Source: Metridium senile (taxonomy: Eukaryota > Cnidaria > Anthozoa > Actiniaria > Metridiidae). From it: a stretch of DNA of 64,000 bases. The notes under the pieces are model-generated. The model did no database searches. It was not told the origin of the DNA and saw only the letters and a list, made by a program, of their open reading frames with translations. Shown in pieces: positions 23,301 to 33,772 of this stretch; positions within the stretch are counted from its first letter, which is position 1, and the number at the start of each line of letters is the position of its first letter. Location of the stretch: NCBI GenBank assembly GCA_949775045.1, contig OX459096.1, positions 34,266,371 through 34,330,370 of the forward strand, given 5' to 3'. The translations under genes and the position numbers were made by a program.

Positions 23301-26004
23301 GCTATGTAGATTACAGCTTGATGTATGTGTAATATTCTACTAAATTAACTGGGTTTTTTTTTCTACTTCAGAGTCTTGTCCAAGAGATTGACTCAAAAGA
23401 ACATGAAGACGATAATGACAATGAAATGGAGATCACTTGGGAGCCTGGCCTGAAAGAATCTGCTCTTGATCTTGTGACCAAGAAAAACACTGAGAAAGAA
23501 GACAAGAATTTAACACCATGGGAAAAATACTTGAACAAAAAGAAAGAAAAACGAAAAGAAAAACGAAAGGAAAAAAAGAACATGTAAGTTGTAGAAATTA
23601 TTTGTTTCTAATAACAATGAAGATCATATTAGTAAATTTAACTTGCTCATTATATTTTTTAATCTGTATATTCTTTTTAATCTACACAATAAAAAAAATT
23701 TAAAAATATTGATGGTAATGTTGATGACAATAATGGATGATGATAGTTTGTCAAGATAATTTACATTAAATATTTCCAGTTACTTTTACAAGAAAATAAA
23801 CAATAGCACAGTGTGCAATGGTCAAATAATTTCACAATCGTCAAGTTTTTGGTAAAACTTTTATGGAAAAATAAATCTTATGTACCCTCAGCAAAAGAGC
23901 ATCTCTTTTCCTCAGAATAAACTTATGTTTACTATTTGACATTATTCTAGTGAAGGACAAGAATCTGACTTAGATGATACACCAGAGGGCGTAGATATGT
24001 CAGATCCATTCTTTGCACAGGATTTTGGACCAGACTTCCCTGTGAATCAACAAAATAATACGAAGAAAACCAGCAAACATACCAAGGAAACACAAGAAGA
24101 TAAAAAACAAAAGGTGAGAGTTATGTTTAACGATCATGGGGTGGTTGAGATAGATATATTCTTTGACTGTAAGCAACACAAGACATCATACAACAATTTG
24201 GAATTGAATGGATGAATGGCTGCTGTCGGTCTCGGGACACCATGATTAATTTTGAATTATTTGTTATCTAAATAGGTGTGTACATTGTGATGCTAGTTTA
24301 TTTTCAATGCTTTTAATTCAGATTCGTTTATTCAGTTTTGTATTTATTTATTTTATTTATTTATTTATTCAAGTATTTGTTTTGATTTGCTTGATAGCTT
24401 TGTTTGGTTGTTTGGTTGTTTGTTTGTCTTGTTGTTTGTTTGTTTGTTTTGTCGTTTTGTTGTTTTGTCGTTTGTTTGATTATTTTGTTTGATTGTTTGT
24501 TTTCTTGTTCGGTGGTTTGTTTGATCGTCTTGTTTTTTATTTGTTTGTTTGCTTGCTTGTTCGGTTGATTTTTTGCTTGTTTGTTTATTTCCTTGTTTGC
24601 TTATTTTCTTTTCTTCTTCAGGAGGAACTGGAACTGCTTCTTATGGATGAAAACGACGATCGCCAGCACTTTAACTTAAAGAGTATCATAGAAAACGAGA
24701 AAAAGAAGAAGAAAAGAAAGAAGAAACGAAGAGATCAACCTAAAGAAGATACTTTCTCTGTGAATGTCGAAGATCCACGATTTTCAGCCTTGTACTCTTC
24801 TCATCTGTACGCAATCGACCCGTCAGATCCACAATACAAGTACGTATAATAACGACACTAAAACACTTTTACACTATGCAACCTTTCTACATAATAACGC
24901 TGGTATAAAGTTGCAAAGAGTCGAAACTATTCGTGATATATCACAGCGCGGCCTTTCCAAAAACATGGCCGTTCAAACTTACATTGCAAGGAGTTACTAA
25001 GATAATTTCGCGTATCTCGCATGTAATTTACAGTAATTATGCATTCCTTTATTTATGGTTTTAAGGATACTAAAGATAGATGTAGCTGTGTGAACCGATT
25101 CACTGACGGCTTTTTTAGTTATTTATTTGGAAAAGTCCCCATTAGCAATTATTGTTTCATTAGTTATTATAATAATAGTAATTCATTGATTGTCGTTAAT
25201 TATTCTTATTAACATTAATTATTTAGTTATTGACACTTAAAACTCATCATTTCTGTTGTTCACTTCTGTAATTTGTTTACCAATGTTCCTCGTATGTTAT
25301 TAATACAGGGACACAAAAGCAATGGGCGACATTCTTGAAGAACGACAACGACGACGGTCAAAGCCGCGGGAAACTACTAAGGAGAAAAAGGCCATCTCTT
25401 CAAACACGATAGGTATAATTTATAAATGGCTAATTTAATTGACATTGAAAACACTACATCATACTCGTTTAGTTTAAAAACGGCGTTGGTGTTTCGCGGG
25501 GGAAGAGGAGCGAAAGAACGTCTGTTTTCTCAGGTTATTGTTAACTTTGGTGCGGAAGAAAAGCCTGATGCCAATATTGAGACGGCAAGGGATCATGGGA
25601 TGTATTCACTCGAGGCATCATGGCCATTGAGAGAGAAATAAAGATACAAAATACGCTTTAGGCATCTTGAGCCCCACCGTTCTCAGCAATCTGCTTTATG
25701 CTTTATTTTGCGACCATGTTAACTGGATTAGCTACGTTTGTATATATAATTTTAACCAATATCCTATTAACTTTATGCAGGCAAAAAAACTATCAAAGAT
25801 CCAAGGTAAGAATACGATTTGATATATCCTTTTTGCTTTTACTTTACTTTTACATCCCCGCCTGGAGAACCGGCAAGGATCTTTTCCTGAATATTTTTAA
25901 AGAATTCTATTTTGTATTTCAGTTTATCCCTACTGGTGAATTCAGTCAAGACCAAGACTGGGGCATTTATTCAACGCAAGAAGAAACGAAAACATACAGA
26001 CTAA
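14370..26004 (+). CDS. ESF1: ESF1 nucleolar pre-rRNA processing protein, 16 exons
   Basis: Exons 14370-14417, 14526-14607, 14981-15107, 15933-16272, 16595-16721, 19939-19985, 20192-20299, 20570-20657, 21899-22058, 22433-22652, 23372-23583, 23951-24113, 24622-24839, 25309-25412, 25781-25805 and 25923-26004 total 2151 nt in a single phase (716 residues; human about 850). Signatures are the N-terminal [22 protein letters not shown], an acidic run near residue 160, [81 protein letters not shown], and the NUC153-type [20 protein letters not shown] (about residues 625-646). ESF1 acts in the nucleolus in 18S rRNA maturation. AATAAA lies 16 nt after the stop. The difference from human length is in the low-complexity N-terminal third. 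Confidence 0.96.
15645..15875. mobile_element. Foldback MITE, family B, in ESF1 intron 3
   Basis: TTACAGTGAGGATACTTGAAC is mirrored by GTTCAAGTATCCTCACTGTAA. It is related to 12881-13081, and its end also matches TTTACAGTGAGGACACTCGAAC in the amplified units at about 44282 and 47023. Confidence 0.85.
17089..17133 (-). ncRNA. Type I hammerhead ribozyme motif, left PLE repeat
   Basis: On the minus strand: stem I TGACT, core CTGAAGA, stem II GAC-TTCC...GGA-GTC, core GAAA, then CGTC and stem I' AGTCA. Stem III is the 2-bp palindrome ACGT, which in Penelope elements implies action as a dimer. It is in sense with the element's coding strand. Cleavage would be predicted after CGTC. Confidence 0.8.
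18172..18216 (+). ncRNA. Type I hammerhead ribozyme motif, right PLE repeat
   Basis: Identical architecture to the copy at 17089 but on the plus strand, because the repeat is inverted: TGACT, CTGAAGA (18177-18183), stem II, GAAA (18204-18207), CGTC, AGTCA. This copy is co-directional with ESF1, so it would be present in unspliced ESF1 RNA. Confidence 0.8.
20782..21103. mobile_element. MITE with CAGGGTTCGTGCT ends in ESF1 intron
   Basis: CAGGGTTCGTGCT at 20782 is mirrored by AGCACGAACCCTG ending at 21103. GATCA flanks both sides. The interior contains repeated AAACTCCTTGAAAACTCC-type motifs near both ends, as in hAT-like MITEs of many animals. Confidence 0.75.
21604..21809. mobile_element. 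Foldback MITE, GGTGGCTC ends, TTAA target
   Basis: TTAA (21600-21603) then GGTGGCTCAATTCAG; at the right CTGAATCGAGCCACT then TTAA (21810-21813). Arms of about 80 bp include CACCACCAATTTTCAACC. TTAA target sites are typical of piggyBac and Kolobok elements. The end sequence is shared with the large element at 51548. Confidence 0.8.
22781..22820 (-). ncRNA. Degenerate hammerhead motif of a Penelope-like repeat
   Basis: Minus strand: stem I TTTACT pairs with AGTAAA; core reads CCGACGA instead of CTGANGA; stem II AGGGCTAAAGCTT; GAAA; CGTC. The change at the second core position (U4 to C) should abolish cleavage. It belongs to an old repeat of about 100 bp in an ESF1 intron. Confidence 0.6.
23075..23190 (+). 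mobile_element. tRNA-derived SINE remnant
   Basis: TAGTGATGGGAGTGTTGGCC resembles a Pol III box A region and GAGTGTGATTCTCTGCC a decayed box B. GGATTTTCTCCTGGTTACCCG downstream matches the conserved part of a SINE family common in invertebrates. Intronic in ESF1. Confidence 0.55.
24320..24610. repeat. TTTG/TTTA-rich simple sequence before ESF1 exon 13
   Basis: Long irregular runs of TTTATT and then TTTGTTTG-type repeats end at the TTCTTCTTCAG acceptor (24621). The open frames across it are artefacts of the repeat. Confidence 0.8.
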
Positions 26005-26683
26005 TTGTGCTTTATTGCAAATAAAACAGTATTAATTTTAGATTTTATATCTATACACATCAATGAATGTTTCTTGTTTTGATGTTTTTTTTTACTGAAA
26101 TCAAGATATTTTAACGAGCTTTCAGTACCAAGTTTGACTTGGGTTTGACTTCATTGTGTGAACTGTAAGGAAAGTTACTGACATAGGCGTGTCAGTTAAG
26201 TAATCACTTGGGCAATTTTTTTTATGCACGATATTTTTTTCCAACTCTAAGTATGTGCACGAATTTTTTTTTCATCTTGCACGATCTTCTTTTTCAGAAT
26301 ATTTGCTGTGCTCGAAAATCTAAATGGTCCGTCCCTAATCAGCTGTAGTAGAAGTGGTTTGACTATAAAGTTTACTGAAGAAAAATATCCTGGGTTGACG
26401 TCATCTTAATTGCATTTTGTACATTTTAAACCATTACATCTCTGAAATGACAAGTCGATATCCAGGAGTATTGCACCAACGTTTTTATTATTTTCAAACT
26501 AAGCCACTAGAGTTGATAAGCACTTTAAAATGTTCTATAGACTTGCTCTAAGTCTCGCTCGTTAAATTTTCAGTTGATTGGGGTTCATCGTCGGAGAGCT
26601 TTCCGAAAGGAATCACGAGAAAGGAGAGAGAACGACGTTCTCCCTCTTTCTCGTAATTCAGATATAAAAAAAATTTCAAACTA

Positions 26684-26853
26684 CAGTGGAACACCGTTAA
26701 TCTGGCCACTGAAGGGACATCCCAAAGTGGCCGTATTAACGGGGTGGCCGTATTAAGCGGGTAAATTTTATAGAAAGTGTATGGGCATGCATTTCGTCGG
26801 GACCTGAAAAACTGGCCGCAATAACTGGGTGGCCGTAAGGCGGGGTTCCACTG
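26684..26853. mobile_element. 170-bp MITE, pogo/Tc1-type TA target
   Basis: CAGTGGAACACCG and CGGGGTTCCACTG are the inverted ends, bracketed by TA on each side (26682-26683 and 26854-26855). Internal GGCCGTATTAA-type repeats are characteristic of this family. Confidence 0.85.
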
Positions 26854-27291
26854 TATTATTTTGCTCAAATATATTTGTCACATAAATAGCTCGTGTAGAC
26901 GCGCCTTAATTAACAGGAACTAATAACAACCATATCGACAGTGTACATGAGAAATGTGGATAGACTGCCAGTATATGAAGACGTACAATGCTGCCACGCA
27001 GTTCACATGAATGTCGTTATTACGTGGAATACCTCTCCAGGCCAGAAAGTTGTTCCTGGAATAAAAAAACCCTACCCATTGATCATGGTTTAATGAAAAT
27101 TACAAGTAAAGATAATCCTTTTTTAGTGATAATCTTGGTTTGACAATTAGAGTTAAAGGCAGTCTATGACTGCATGTGGCTAGCTTGTTAGATCGTGAAG
27201 GAAAAAGTAAATTCCTGATAATGGTGTAATACGTGCACTTAGATAATATTGTCAATATTGAACTCACATATATTATAAATAGTAGAAAGAG

Positions 27292-27761
27292 TTATTTGGC
27301 CTTCCGAAGGAGTTGATGTTTGACCTCTCGAGGAAGTCGTTTTGGTTCATTGATGCGTGGATCTGCTCCAAGAACAACTGTTCCCTGTAGAAATTTTCGA
27401 TTTTTCGAAAGATATATCCTTTTCCAAGCTGATCGGGTTGTTGGACTATCCTCGGCGAGCAAAGATAACGACAACGAGTCGGGCAATCGAGGAAAAGCTT
27501 CGGTTGAGCGGTTGTTTTGAGAGCTTGTAATCGCCACAAAGGCCCAAAAAACCTGTAAAAGTTCCGAAAATCTAACACTTTATAAAGACACACAAAACTG
27601 TGCCTAAATATTGTAGATGAATATGGTGAAAACATGACAAATTGAAAAGTCACCTTCCAAAAGCGAAAACGACAAGAAGCACATGGAGTGATCAGTAAAA
27701 CGTTTAATCGATAAAAGAACGTTTGATTCAACCAATCACTGCAGACTCCGACCAGACTCAT
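27292..27761 (-). CDS. Two-exon gene for an unrecognised 122-residue protein
   Basis: Exon 1 coding 27761-27654 (36 codons, MSLVGVCSDWLNQTFF...RFWK) ends at a GTGACT donor. A clear acceptor, TTTTACAG, opens exon 2 at 27552, which runs to a stop at 27292 (VFWAFVAITSS... ending EVKHQLLRKAK). Both junctions are phase 0. The N-terminal half is aromatic and cysteine-containing and could form one membrane segment across the exon junction; the C-terminal half is basic and hydrophilic. I recognise no family. An alternative single-exon frame (27863-27273) reads through the proposed intron but looks less protein-like in its second half. Moderate confidence only. Confidence 0.45.
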
Positions 27762-28140
27762 CGTTCGCTCAGTAGTCGCCAACTTCCATGATTCGCCTCG
27801 TGCAAATCCGGCCGTCGTCCGACTATGGCCCGAACAAGTACGAAAATTTCGCAGCCGAAGCAAAAGTTCGGGTTACTTTCGGTCACCTATTGTTTACACT
27901 CACACACACACTCAGCGCCATGACATAGTGGATAGCTTGTAGCTCTTCGAGCTAAAGCTAGTCACAAAAACCAATATAGAGATAATCAATTCTGGTTAGT
28001 TCAAAGGCTAATAGTTGCTCTTGTCCAGCTGCATGTTTTGAGGTTGGTTTATCAATAAAATTTATAACAGTTTTACGTATTTAAAATGATAGATAGATAG
28101 ATGCTTTATTGAACTATATATTAATGTAGATGAGGCATGA

Positions 28141-28545
28141 TCGTCCGGGGTGGTGTAGTCTTGAGAAAGACTGATGGTGTTGATGTCTGACGTTTCGACA
28201 ACCTGAGCGGAAGTCATCTTCAGAGTAAAGAAAATGAAAAGACAGTGGTGTTATTTATGTGTCTGGTTCGTCGGTAATGTTGTTGTTGATGCGTGGGTAG
28301 GTGTTAGTCATTGTGTTAGCGGAAAGCTTGAAGTCGTTAATGAGTCTATTGTAGGAAGCCGGTAGTGTTATGCAACGGTTAAGTGGCTTTTGTTCTAAGC
28401 CGGTGTACCAGCTTTCAAGTAGGCGGCGTTGGTGATAGTTGGTGCAATGTGTAATGGAAGCGGCAGAGTCCCAGTTAATGGAGTGGCCAGTATGTTTGTG
28501 ATGTTCCGCAATGTGGTTGTTAGGGTCTTTGTTTTTCGTGGCTCC
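28141..28545 (-). mobile_element. Second Penelope-like element, GIY-YIG 3' end and terminal repeat
   Basis: Minus-strand translation gives [17 protein letters not shown] and LLESWYTGLEQKPLNRCITL, paralogous to the element at 17000. A terminal repeat at 28141-28240 contains a hammerhead-like CTGAAGA...GAAACGTC (28186-28223) with poor stem I pairing. The 5' side is cut at about 28545, where another foldback element begins. Confidence 0.85.
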
Positions 28546-29290
28546 AACATTTTCTTCAACACCCGGGGGGGACTACCTTAGCAAATGGATAGGGGTGCGC
28601 GACGGACCTTTTAGGGTCTCGAACTGGCACCATACCTTTTAGGGTCAGTTTTCGAACTTAAGATTATTCATATTGAAAATGTTGTCATACCTTTTAGGGT
28701 CTGAAATCAGTATCTGGGTTAATCTATACGTACATTTTAGAGTCATTTTCAAAACCGTCCGTCGAGCACCCCTATCGATTTTTGAAAGGAGTCTCCCAGG
28801 CTTCAACATCCGTTCGATTTTGTTGAATGCCAATGTTTAAACGCTTTTAAACTCTTTCAACATCAATTGAACATCGATTCATCACGTTTCAACAATGTTA
28901 AAAGAGTTTAAAAGCGTTTAAAAAACTCATTTATAATTCATGATTATTTTGTCCAAATTGACAAAAGAAATCGCGTAACCATGACGAGTGTTTTACATGT
29001 AAATCCTGATAAAGACTCACCCTAATTTACATAAACTTTAACCTGAATTTTCTCTAATAAACTTTCATAAATCGTTGATTTTGTTTTTACAAAAACACAA
29101 TATATAGGTTGGAGTTTTTTTAAGCCGTTTAGTAAACTCGTAGATCGTGTTTTATCAGGATTTAAACTTGGCTTCGCCGCGTGGTTTAAATCCTGATAAA
29201 ACACGCTCCTGCTCGTTTACTAAACTATACTTAAACACTAATTGCTAATCAACAAAATCGAACGGATGTTGAAGAAAATGTTGTTATGTT
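28540..29290. mobile_element. Foldback element, CAACATCCGTTCGATTTTGTTG ends, interrupted
   Basis: ACATTTTCTTCAACA, then after an inserted MITE TCCGTTCGATTTTGTTGA, is mirrored at about 29240-29285. Internal palindromes (GTTTAAACGC...GCGTTTAAA; CAGGATTTAAAC...GTTTAAATCCTG) lie inside. The sequence at 42225-42490 carries the same TTCGTTCGATTTTGTTGAA motif. Confidence 0.6.
28562..28800. mobile_element. MITE with G-run ends and 8-bp target duplication
   Basis: Starts CCCGGGGGGGACTACC and ends GGAGTCTCCCAGG, flanked by CTTCAACA on both sides (28554-28561, 28801-28808). The interior has GGATAGGGGTG / CACCCCTATC and several CTTTTAGGGTC motifs. Same family as 41578-41840. An 8-bp duplication fits hAT or P-type transposases. 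Confidence 0.85.
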
Positions 29291-29718
29291 AGGTTACAAA
29301 TATACATAAGAATATTGGTATACACTATATAAAACTGTATAATTCAATTTGTATTATCATAATGCAGCGCGCCTGCTTTATGAAAGCTAGTTTTATATCG
29401 GTTTGTTGTAAAATTGATTTAAAATTTTAACAATTTCAATTTTATTTTAATCCCTTCCCATAATCTTTTGAAGTCTTGGTTTGATTAACTTCACATCCGC
29501 CTATTTTAAAGTTTTCGCCGCATTAGAGATAAGTAAGTTTATTATCCAACTATTAAAAATATTGCAGGAGTGGATCGACTCCATGCACTATACCGGTTTG
29601 ACAGGTTTAAGAAGACTTCCCTTTGCTAGTAAACGTGCGCTTTTCATGTAAAACCTTTTTCGCTAAAATAAAGAATCAAGCACAATTGTTCTGATGGTTG
29701 GATAATAAATAACTTATT

Positions 29719-29846
29719 AGACAGTTTGATGTGTAATATGGCTGGATATTTCACTCGTTCACTTGCAATCTGACCCGCCCGGAGGCTCGTCAAAATACAG
29801 GGTCACACTTGTACAATATCCAGCAATATTACACATCAAATTGTCT
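29719..29846. mobile_element. Foldback MITE, about 128 bp
   Basis: AGACAGTTTGATGTGTAATA...GGATAT is mirrored by ATATCC...TATTACACATCAAATTGTCT. The central section contains TGACCCGCCCGGAGGC. Flanking 29850-30600 shows no gene besides the GPCR upstream region. Confidence 0.85.
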
Positions 29847-30603
29847 ACTTAAAGATATGTATCAAATACAACACTCAGTTTGCGGAAATACAGTTAGAAT
29901 TACGAAAGAGAAAACTCTGAATATATAAGAAAACTCTGAATATATAATAATTCTAGATAATATTGCACCAAATTCCCTTTCAATGATACATCTTATATTA
30001 TGGTCCACATAATAAGAATAAATAACAAGTCTCGGGTTATTTAATCCTTTAGAAAAAAACAATCTTAGGAAAACAACTAAATAAAGATCTGCTAATAACT
30101 TTATTAACATGTACGCTATAAATATGTATTTTAATTAGTTTTCTATGTACCAATCACGCGCCATAATTGTAATTATAATTTCTATGTTTTTATTAATTGG
30201 ACAACATTCGTTACATTGGTTAATTCAGGGCAAAATAGAGATTATCACTAGAACAAGTGACACGTGATTCTTTTGTTTATTTATTTTCAGCAGTTGACTT
30301 GTCAATTTTAAACTGTATAATGAGTGACAGCTAGTGAACATGAAATGAGTATTATGAAATCCGGCCACGCTCACAATTATTGCTAGTATCTAGCATTTAG
30401 AGCGAACTTATGTTGTGTCACGTGACTTCCTTTTATGATAATGTCTTAATGTTGTTTTAGTGTTAATGTTGTTTTTGATTGACAACGTTTATGGCAATGA
30501 CTGTAGTACTTCCACTATTAATAAAGAAACTGTTAATCTATCCAACTGTATATACGTATGTAGACAGAGAAACATAGTCACTCTTGGTTAATAGGAATTT
30601 AGG

Positions 30604-31647
30604 ATGTTCCTAAACGAGACGTTTGGTAATTCCTCTCAGTTTTCAAATTCAAAGTTGAATAATTCAAGGAGTGTTAGTGTTGCTTGCTATTATAGTTTCT
30701 CCTATCTTCGTATGACTGCATATGTAATCATCCTCATAACATCCCTATGTGGAAACTCCTTGATCGTCACTGTCATCTCCAAAGAAAGATGGGCAAAGAA
30801 AAACGCTCATCTGTTTTTCCTTAACATGGCGATAGCAGACTTAGTTGTAACTGTCGTCTACTTTCCAAGAATGTTGGTGAAAACGGTTCACGGCGATCAT
30901 TGGCTAGTAACCGGAACATTCGGTTTAGTGCTATGCCGTGTAGTGCCATTTCTTCACCATATTACAATCTTGGTATCAATGTTTACCATTCTGGGTGCTA
31001 CAGTCGATCGTTTTTGTGCCATGATGTACCCATTACGTAACATAACGACCCTTCGCGTGGTTAAAGTTATCGTTGTGTTGACCTGGTTGGTTCCTGCCAT
31101 CTTACGATCTCCTTATCTCTTTACACCTTACTTGAGGCCGGTCCGTGGTGGATTCACATGTAATCTGGGTCTATCAAAACGTTTTGGAAGAATTGCGCAA
31201 ATTTACTACAGTTCTTTGCAGCTATGGTTGTACTGCACAACTCTCCTGATCATTATCATACTCTACGCTATTGTGATTGTCAAACTGAAAAGATCCAAAG
31301 TTCTTGGAGCTAGTAACGATACGGCGCATGCAAGGAAGAAAAAAGCTTCGGAAAAGCTATTAAAGCTCTTCCTCGCAGTAACAATCTGTTTTATCTGTTG
31401 TTGGACTTTGTACTTCTTCGGAAGTGCATTATTCTTCAAACAATCTATACCTTGTGAAGTTTACTATTTTGGTTTCTTTCTTGCTCACTGTAACAGTGCT
31501 CTGAATCCATGTATTTTATTAGCAATGAATGAACAGTATCGTCAAAGATGTAAACAGCTATTCAAGAGGGCCAGGGATTTGAATGCCGTGGTTGACAACA
31601 ATAAGAGTATCTCTCGTCCTTCAGAGGCTCAAACTACAAGCTTGTGA
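30604..31647 (+). CDS. Class A (rhodopsin-like) GPCR, single exon, peptide-receptor type
   Basis: 347 residues with seven hydrophobic segments. Family landmarks: GN at 50-51 (TM1), AIAD with D79 (TM2), C111 and C186 as the expected TM3-ECL2 disulfide, W161 (TM4), NP at 301-302 (TM7), then a basic helix 8 (MNEQYRQRCKQLFKR). Potential N-glycosylation sites near N4, N9 and N19. Departures: DRF instead of DRY (135-137), CWTLY without the usual TM6 proline, NPCIL instead of NPxxY. Overall pattern resembles neuropeptide or amine-like receptors expanded in cnidarians, but the ligand cannot be read from sequence. It is plasma-membrane, G-protein coupled by family. The ATG at 30604 gives a normal-length extracellular N-terminus; stop TGA at 31645-31647. 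No introns, common for such expanded families. Confidence 0.93.
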   Translation: MFLNETFGNSSQFSNSKLNNSRSVSVACYYSFSYLRMTAYVIILITSLCGNSLIVTVISKERWAKKNAHLFFLNMAIADLVVTVVYFPRMLVKTVHGDHWLVTGTFGLVLCRVVPFLHHITILVSMFTILGATVDRFCAMMYPLRNITTLRVVKVIVVLTWLVPAILRSPYLFTPYLRPVRGGFTCNLGLSKRFGRIAQIYYSSLQLWLYCTTLLIIIILYAIVIVKLKRSKVLGASNDTAHARKKKASEKLLKLFLAVTICFICCWTLYFFGSALFFKQSIPCEVYYFGFFLAHCNSALNPCILLAMNEQYRQRCKQLFKRARDLNAVVDNNKSISRPSEAQTTSL

Positions 31648-31911
31648 ACCTTTAAATGATACTGCGGAGTATTTGTGCTAGAAATCCTCATATCCAAGAT
31701 ATCTTAAAATCTTAATTCAACATATATTAAATAATAGAAGTGAAATTGGTCTGTTTTTGTAGGTAGACACGGAAAAGTTAAGTTTTACAAAATACAAAAA
31801 AAATGCAAGTGTTCATGTTAATAACTATATATTTAATGTTGTTTTATATTGATAAACTAACTCGTTAAAAATATGACTTCCCTATAATCAGGGATAAAAG
31901 TGCGTCTGCAC

Positions 31912-32049
31912 GAGCAATTTTTATGCGTACATTTTTTAATTGTTCGTACGTGTAGCCGGAGAAAAATAGTCTGATTTTTATGTGACAACTACATGTTAGC
32001 TTTTATGTGACAATTAAAAGTTGTCAATGATATTTGCTCGTGTAGACGA
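31912..32049. mobile_element. Foldback remnant
   Basis: GTCTGCACGAGCAATTTTTATG at the left and TGATATTTGCTCGTGTAGACG at the right are inverted copies, with an internal repeat of TTTTATGTGACAA. No coding sequence. Confidence 0.6.
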
Positions 32050-32378
32050 GTCATTACATAAAATTGTCAAATACTATGACGTCGTTGGTAGTTAAAAAGC
32101 ACCATTATCAATGTTACGTATAGCCATCTCCGCAAGCATCTCTTCCCTGCCAAATATTTCAACACAGGAATCCCGATCGCTTAAACAAAGGCATCCCTAA
32201 GGAGTATCCTGCGGAGGAGGCTATGTTACGTAGTTCTTGTATCAAGTTATTAGCAAAACCCTCATCTCCTCTTCTTTTTTTCGCTTTTCTAATTGGTAAA
32301 TCATTGAATATTCTGCTATCCCTGCAGCTACTTTGTGGTTCATCGTTCATCGTTTTTTTGTAACTGCAAAAAAAAAAT

Positions 32379-33772
32379 CCTGGGGCCAATATTGAGACGG
32401 AAAGGGATCATGGGATATATTCCACGGAGGCAAAATGGCAATTGAGCAAAACTTGGTTTAGGCATCTTGAGCCCTACTGACATACCCCAACGGTCTCAAC
32501 AATCTGCTTTATGCTTTATACAGCGACCACGTTAACTGGATTAGCTATATATAATTTTAATCTATCATCTTATTCACCTCCTGAAGGCAAAAAACCTATC
32601 AAAGATCCAAGGTAAGAATACGATTTGATATATCGTTTTTGCTTTTACTTTGCTTTTACATTCCCGCCTGGGGAACCATGCAGGATCTTTTTCCTGACTG
32701 ATATTTTTCACTTGGCAAAACAGAACTGTATTTTTGCTGGTGAATTCAGTCAAGACCAAGACTGGGGCATTTATTCAACGCAAGAAGCATTACCAGAAAT
32801 CGAAGACATGTGACGTCACCGCATGCTAAAGTTAGATTTGTGGCATTTAAAAATGGCCGCTCAGAATTACTGATAAATGTATGGGCTCAGAAAGAAAATG
32901 TCTAATATATTTGCTAAATATCATTGTACTATCGGTGCCGCCTCCTAACTTTCAACTCGAGTATAAGTTCTATTCATTTATGCAAGTTATGTTTGATTTA
33001 TTGTTCTCAATATGCAGCACAAAGGAATAATATTATTGAGAAATAATTGCTTTACCTTAGTCTGTATTTCAGCGAAAAATGTGTAATTTACCTTGTGTTC
33101 AGCATCGCCTGCCATCGATAGTTTACATGGATCTATCCTTGCCGCCTTCTTAAAATGCTCCTGAGATTACGGGCTTTTCAATGCTGTTTTAGAAGTCTTT
33201 CCAAGTAATACACCAATGACGCAGATTAACAGTAAAAAGTGATAATGTTTTAGTTTTAAAATTTTCCATTTTACACCAAAATATCATAAAAAATGACCGA
33301 TAAATCCTGCAAAGAAGCTTGTTTCGATCGTCGAGTCGATTGCAATGTTTACAGCTTAGTAGCCAGGTGATTTTACGTGTAATTCCGCTGTTTAAAGAAT
33401 CCGAAGGCTTCTTAAGCGGGAAATTCAAAATTCAAAGTTCATAAGAATGGGCTTCCTGTGTCCTTTTGAAATTTTCTAAGTGACCTAATTCGTTCGAATT
33501 ATTCTATGCCGAGCGTAAGCGGGCGCTTCAATTTTAAATATATCAACTGCACCAGAAGCGCTTGGTACTTCTAAACAAACTTATAATAGTTTGGTTTTGA
33601 TAAATTGATTTATTTCGATAGAAATTCGAGGATAATTCTGGACTGCCAGTAGACCGCTGGTCATAATATCGCGGACGTAAAATGTCTTAGATTTCTGGTA
33701 ATGAAACGAAAACATACAGACTAATTGTGCTTTATTGCAAATAAAACAGTATTAATTTTAGATTTTATACTC
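32379..33772 (+). pseudogene. Duplicated, dead ESF1 3' end (last two exons), split by a transposon
   Basis: 32379-32787 and 33704-33772 together match ESF1 25562-26060: GCCAATATTGAGACGG, TTTAGGCATCTTGAGCCC, the exon 15 copy CTATCAAAGATCCAAGG, the exon 16 copy GAATTCAGTCAAGACCAAG, and the 3' UTR TGCTTTATTGCAAATAAAAC. The exon 16 acceptor is lost (CTGTATTTTTGC replaces TTGTATTTCAG), so it cannot splice normally. A further ESF1-downstream piece (25.13-26.21 kb region, at 26128-26212) recurs at 36298-36382. Confidence 0.88.
32788..33703. mobile_element. 916-bp element, CATTACCAGAAATC ends, no target duplication
   Basis: Terminal inverted repeats of about 30 bp start CATTACCAGAAATC and end GATTTCTGGTAATG. 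Because it sits in a duplicate of ESF1 exon 16, the empty site can be read at 25978-25990: flanks CGCAAGAAG and AAACGAAAAC join exactly with no duplicated base. No transposase is evident inside; the minus frame at 33189-33428 is not recognised. Confidence 0.8.

Noticed and set aside
24307..24640. Hydrophobic Phe/Val/Leu-rich frames before ESF1 exon 13
   Set aside because: Low-complexity TTTG/TTTA translation; the only real coding sequence here begins at the acceptor at 24622.
27273..27863. 196-codon single frame on the minus strand
   Set aside because: It crosses a strong donor and acceptor pair; the spliced two-exon reading is preferred, though neither is proven.
32159..32389. 76-codon minus frame with NDLPIRKAKKRRGDEG
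   Set aside because: No splice context, no homologue recognised, and it overlaps the start of the ESF1 tail duplicate.
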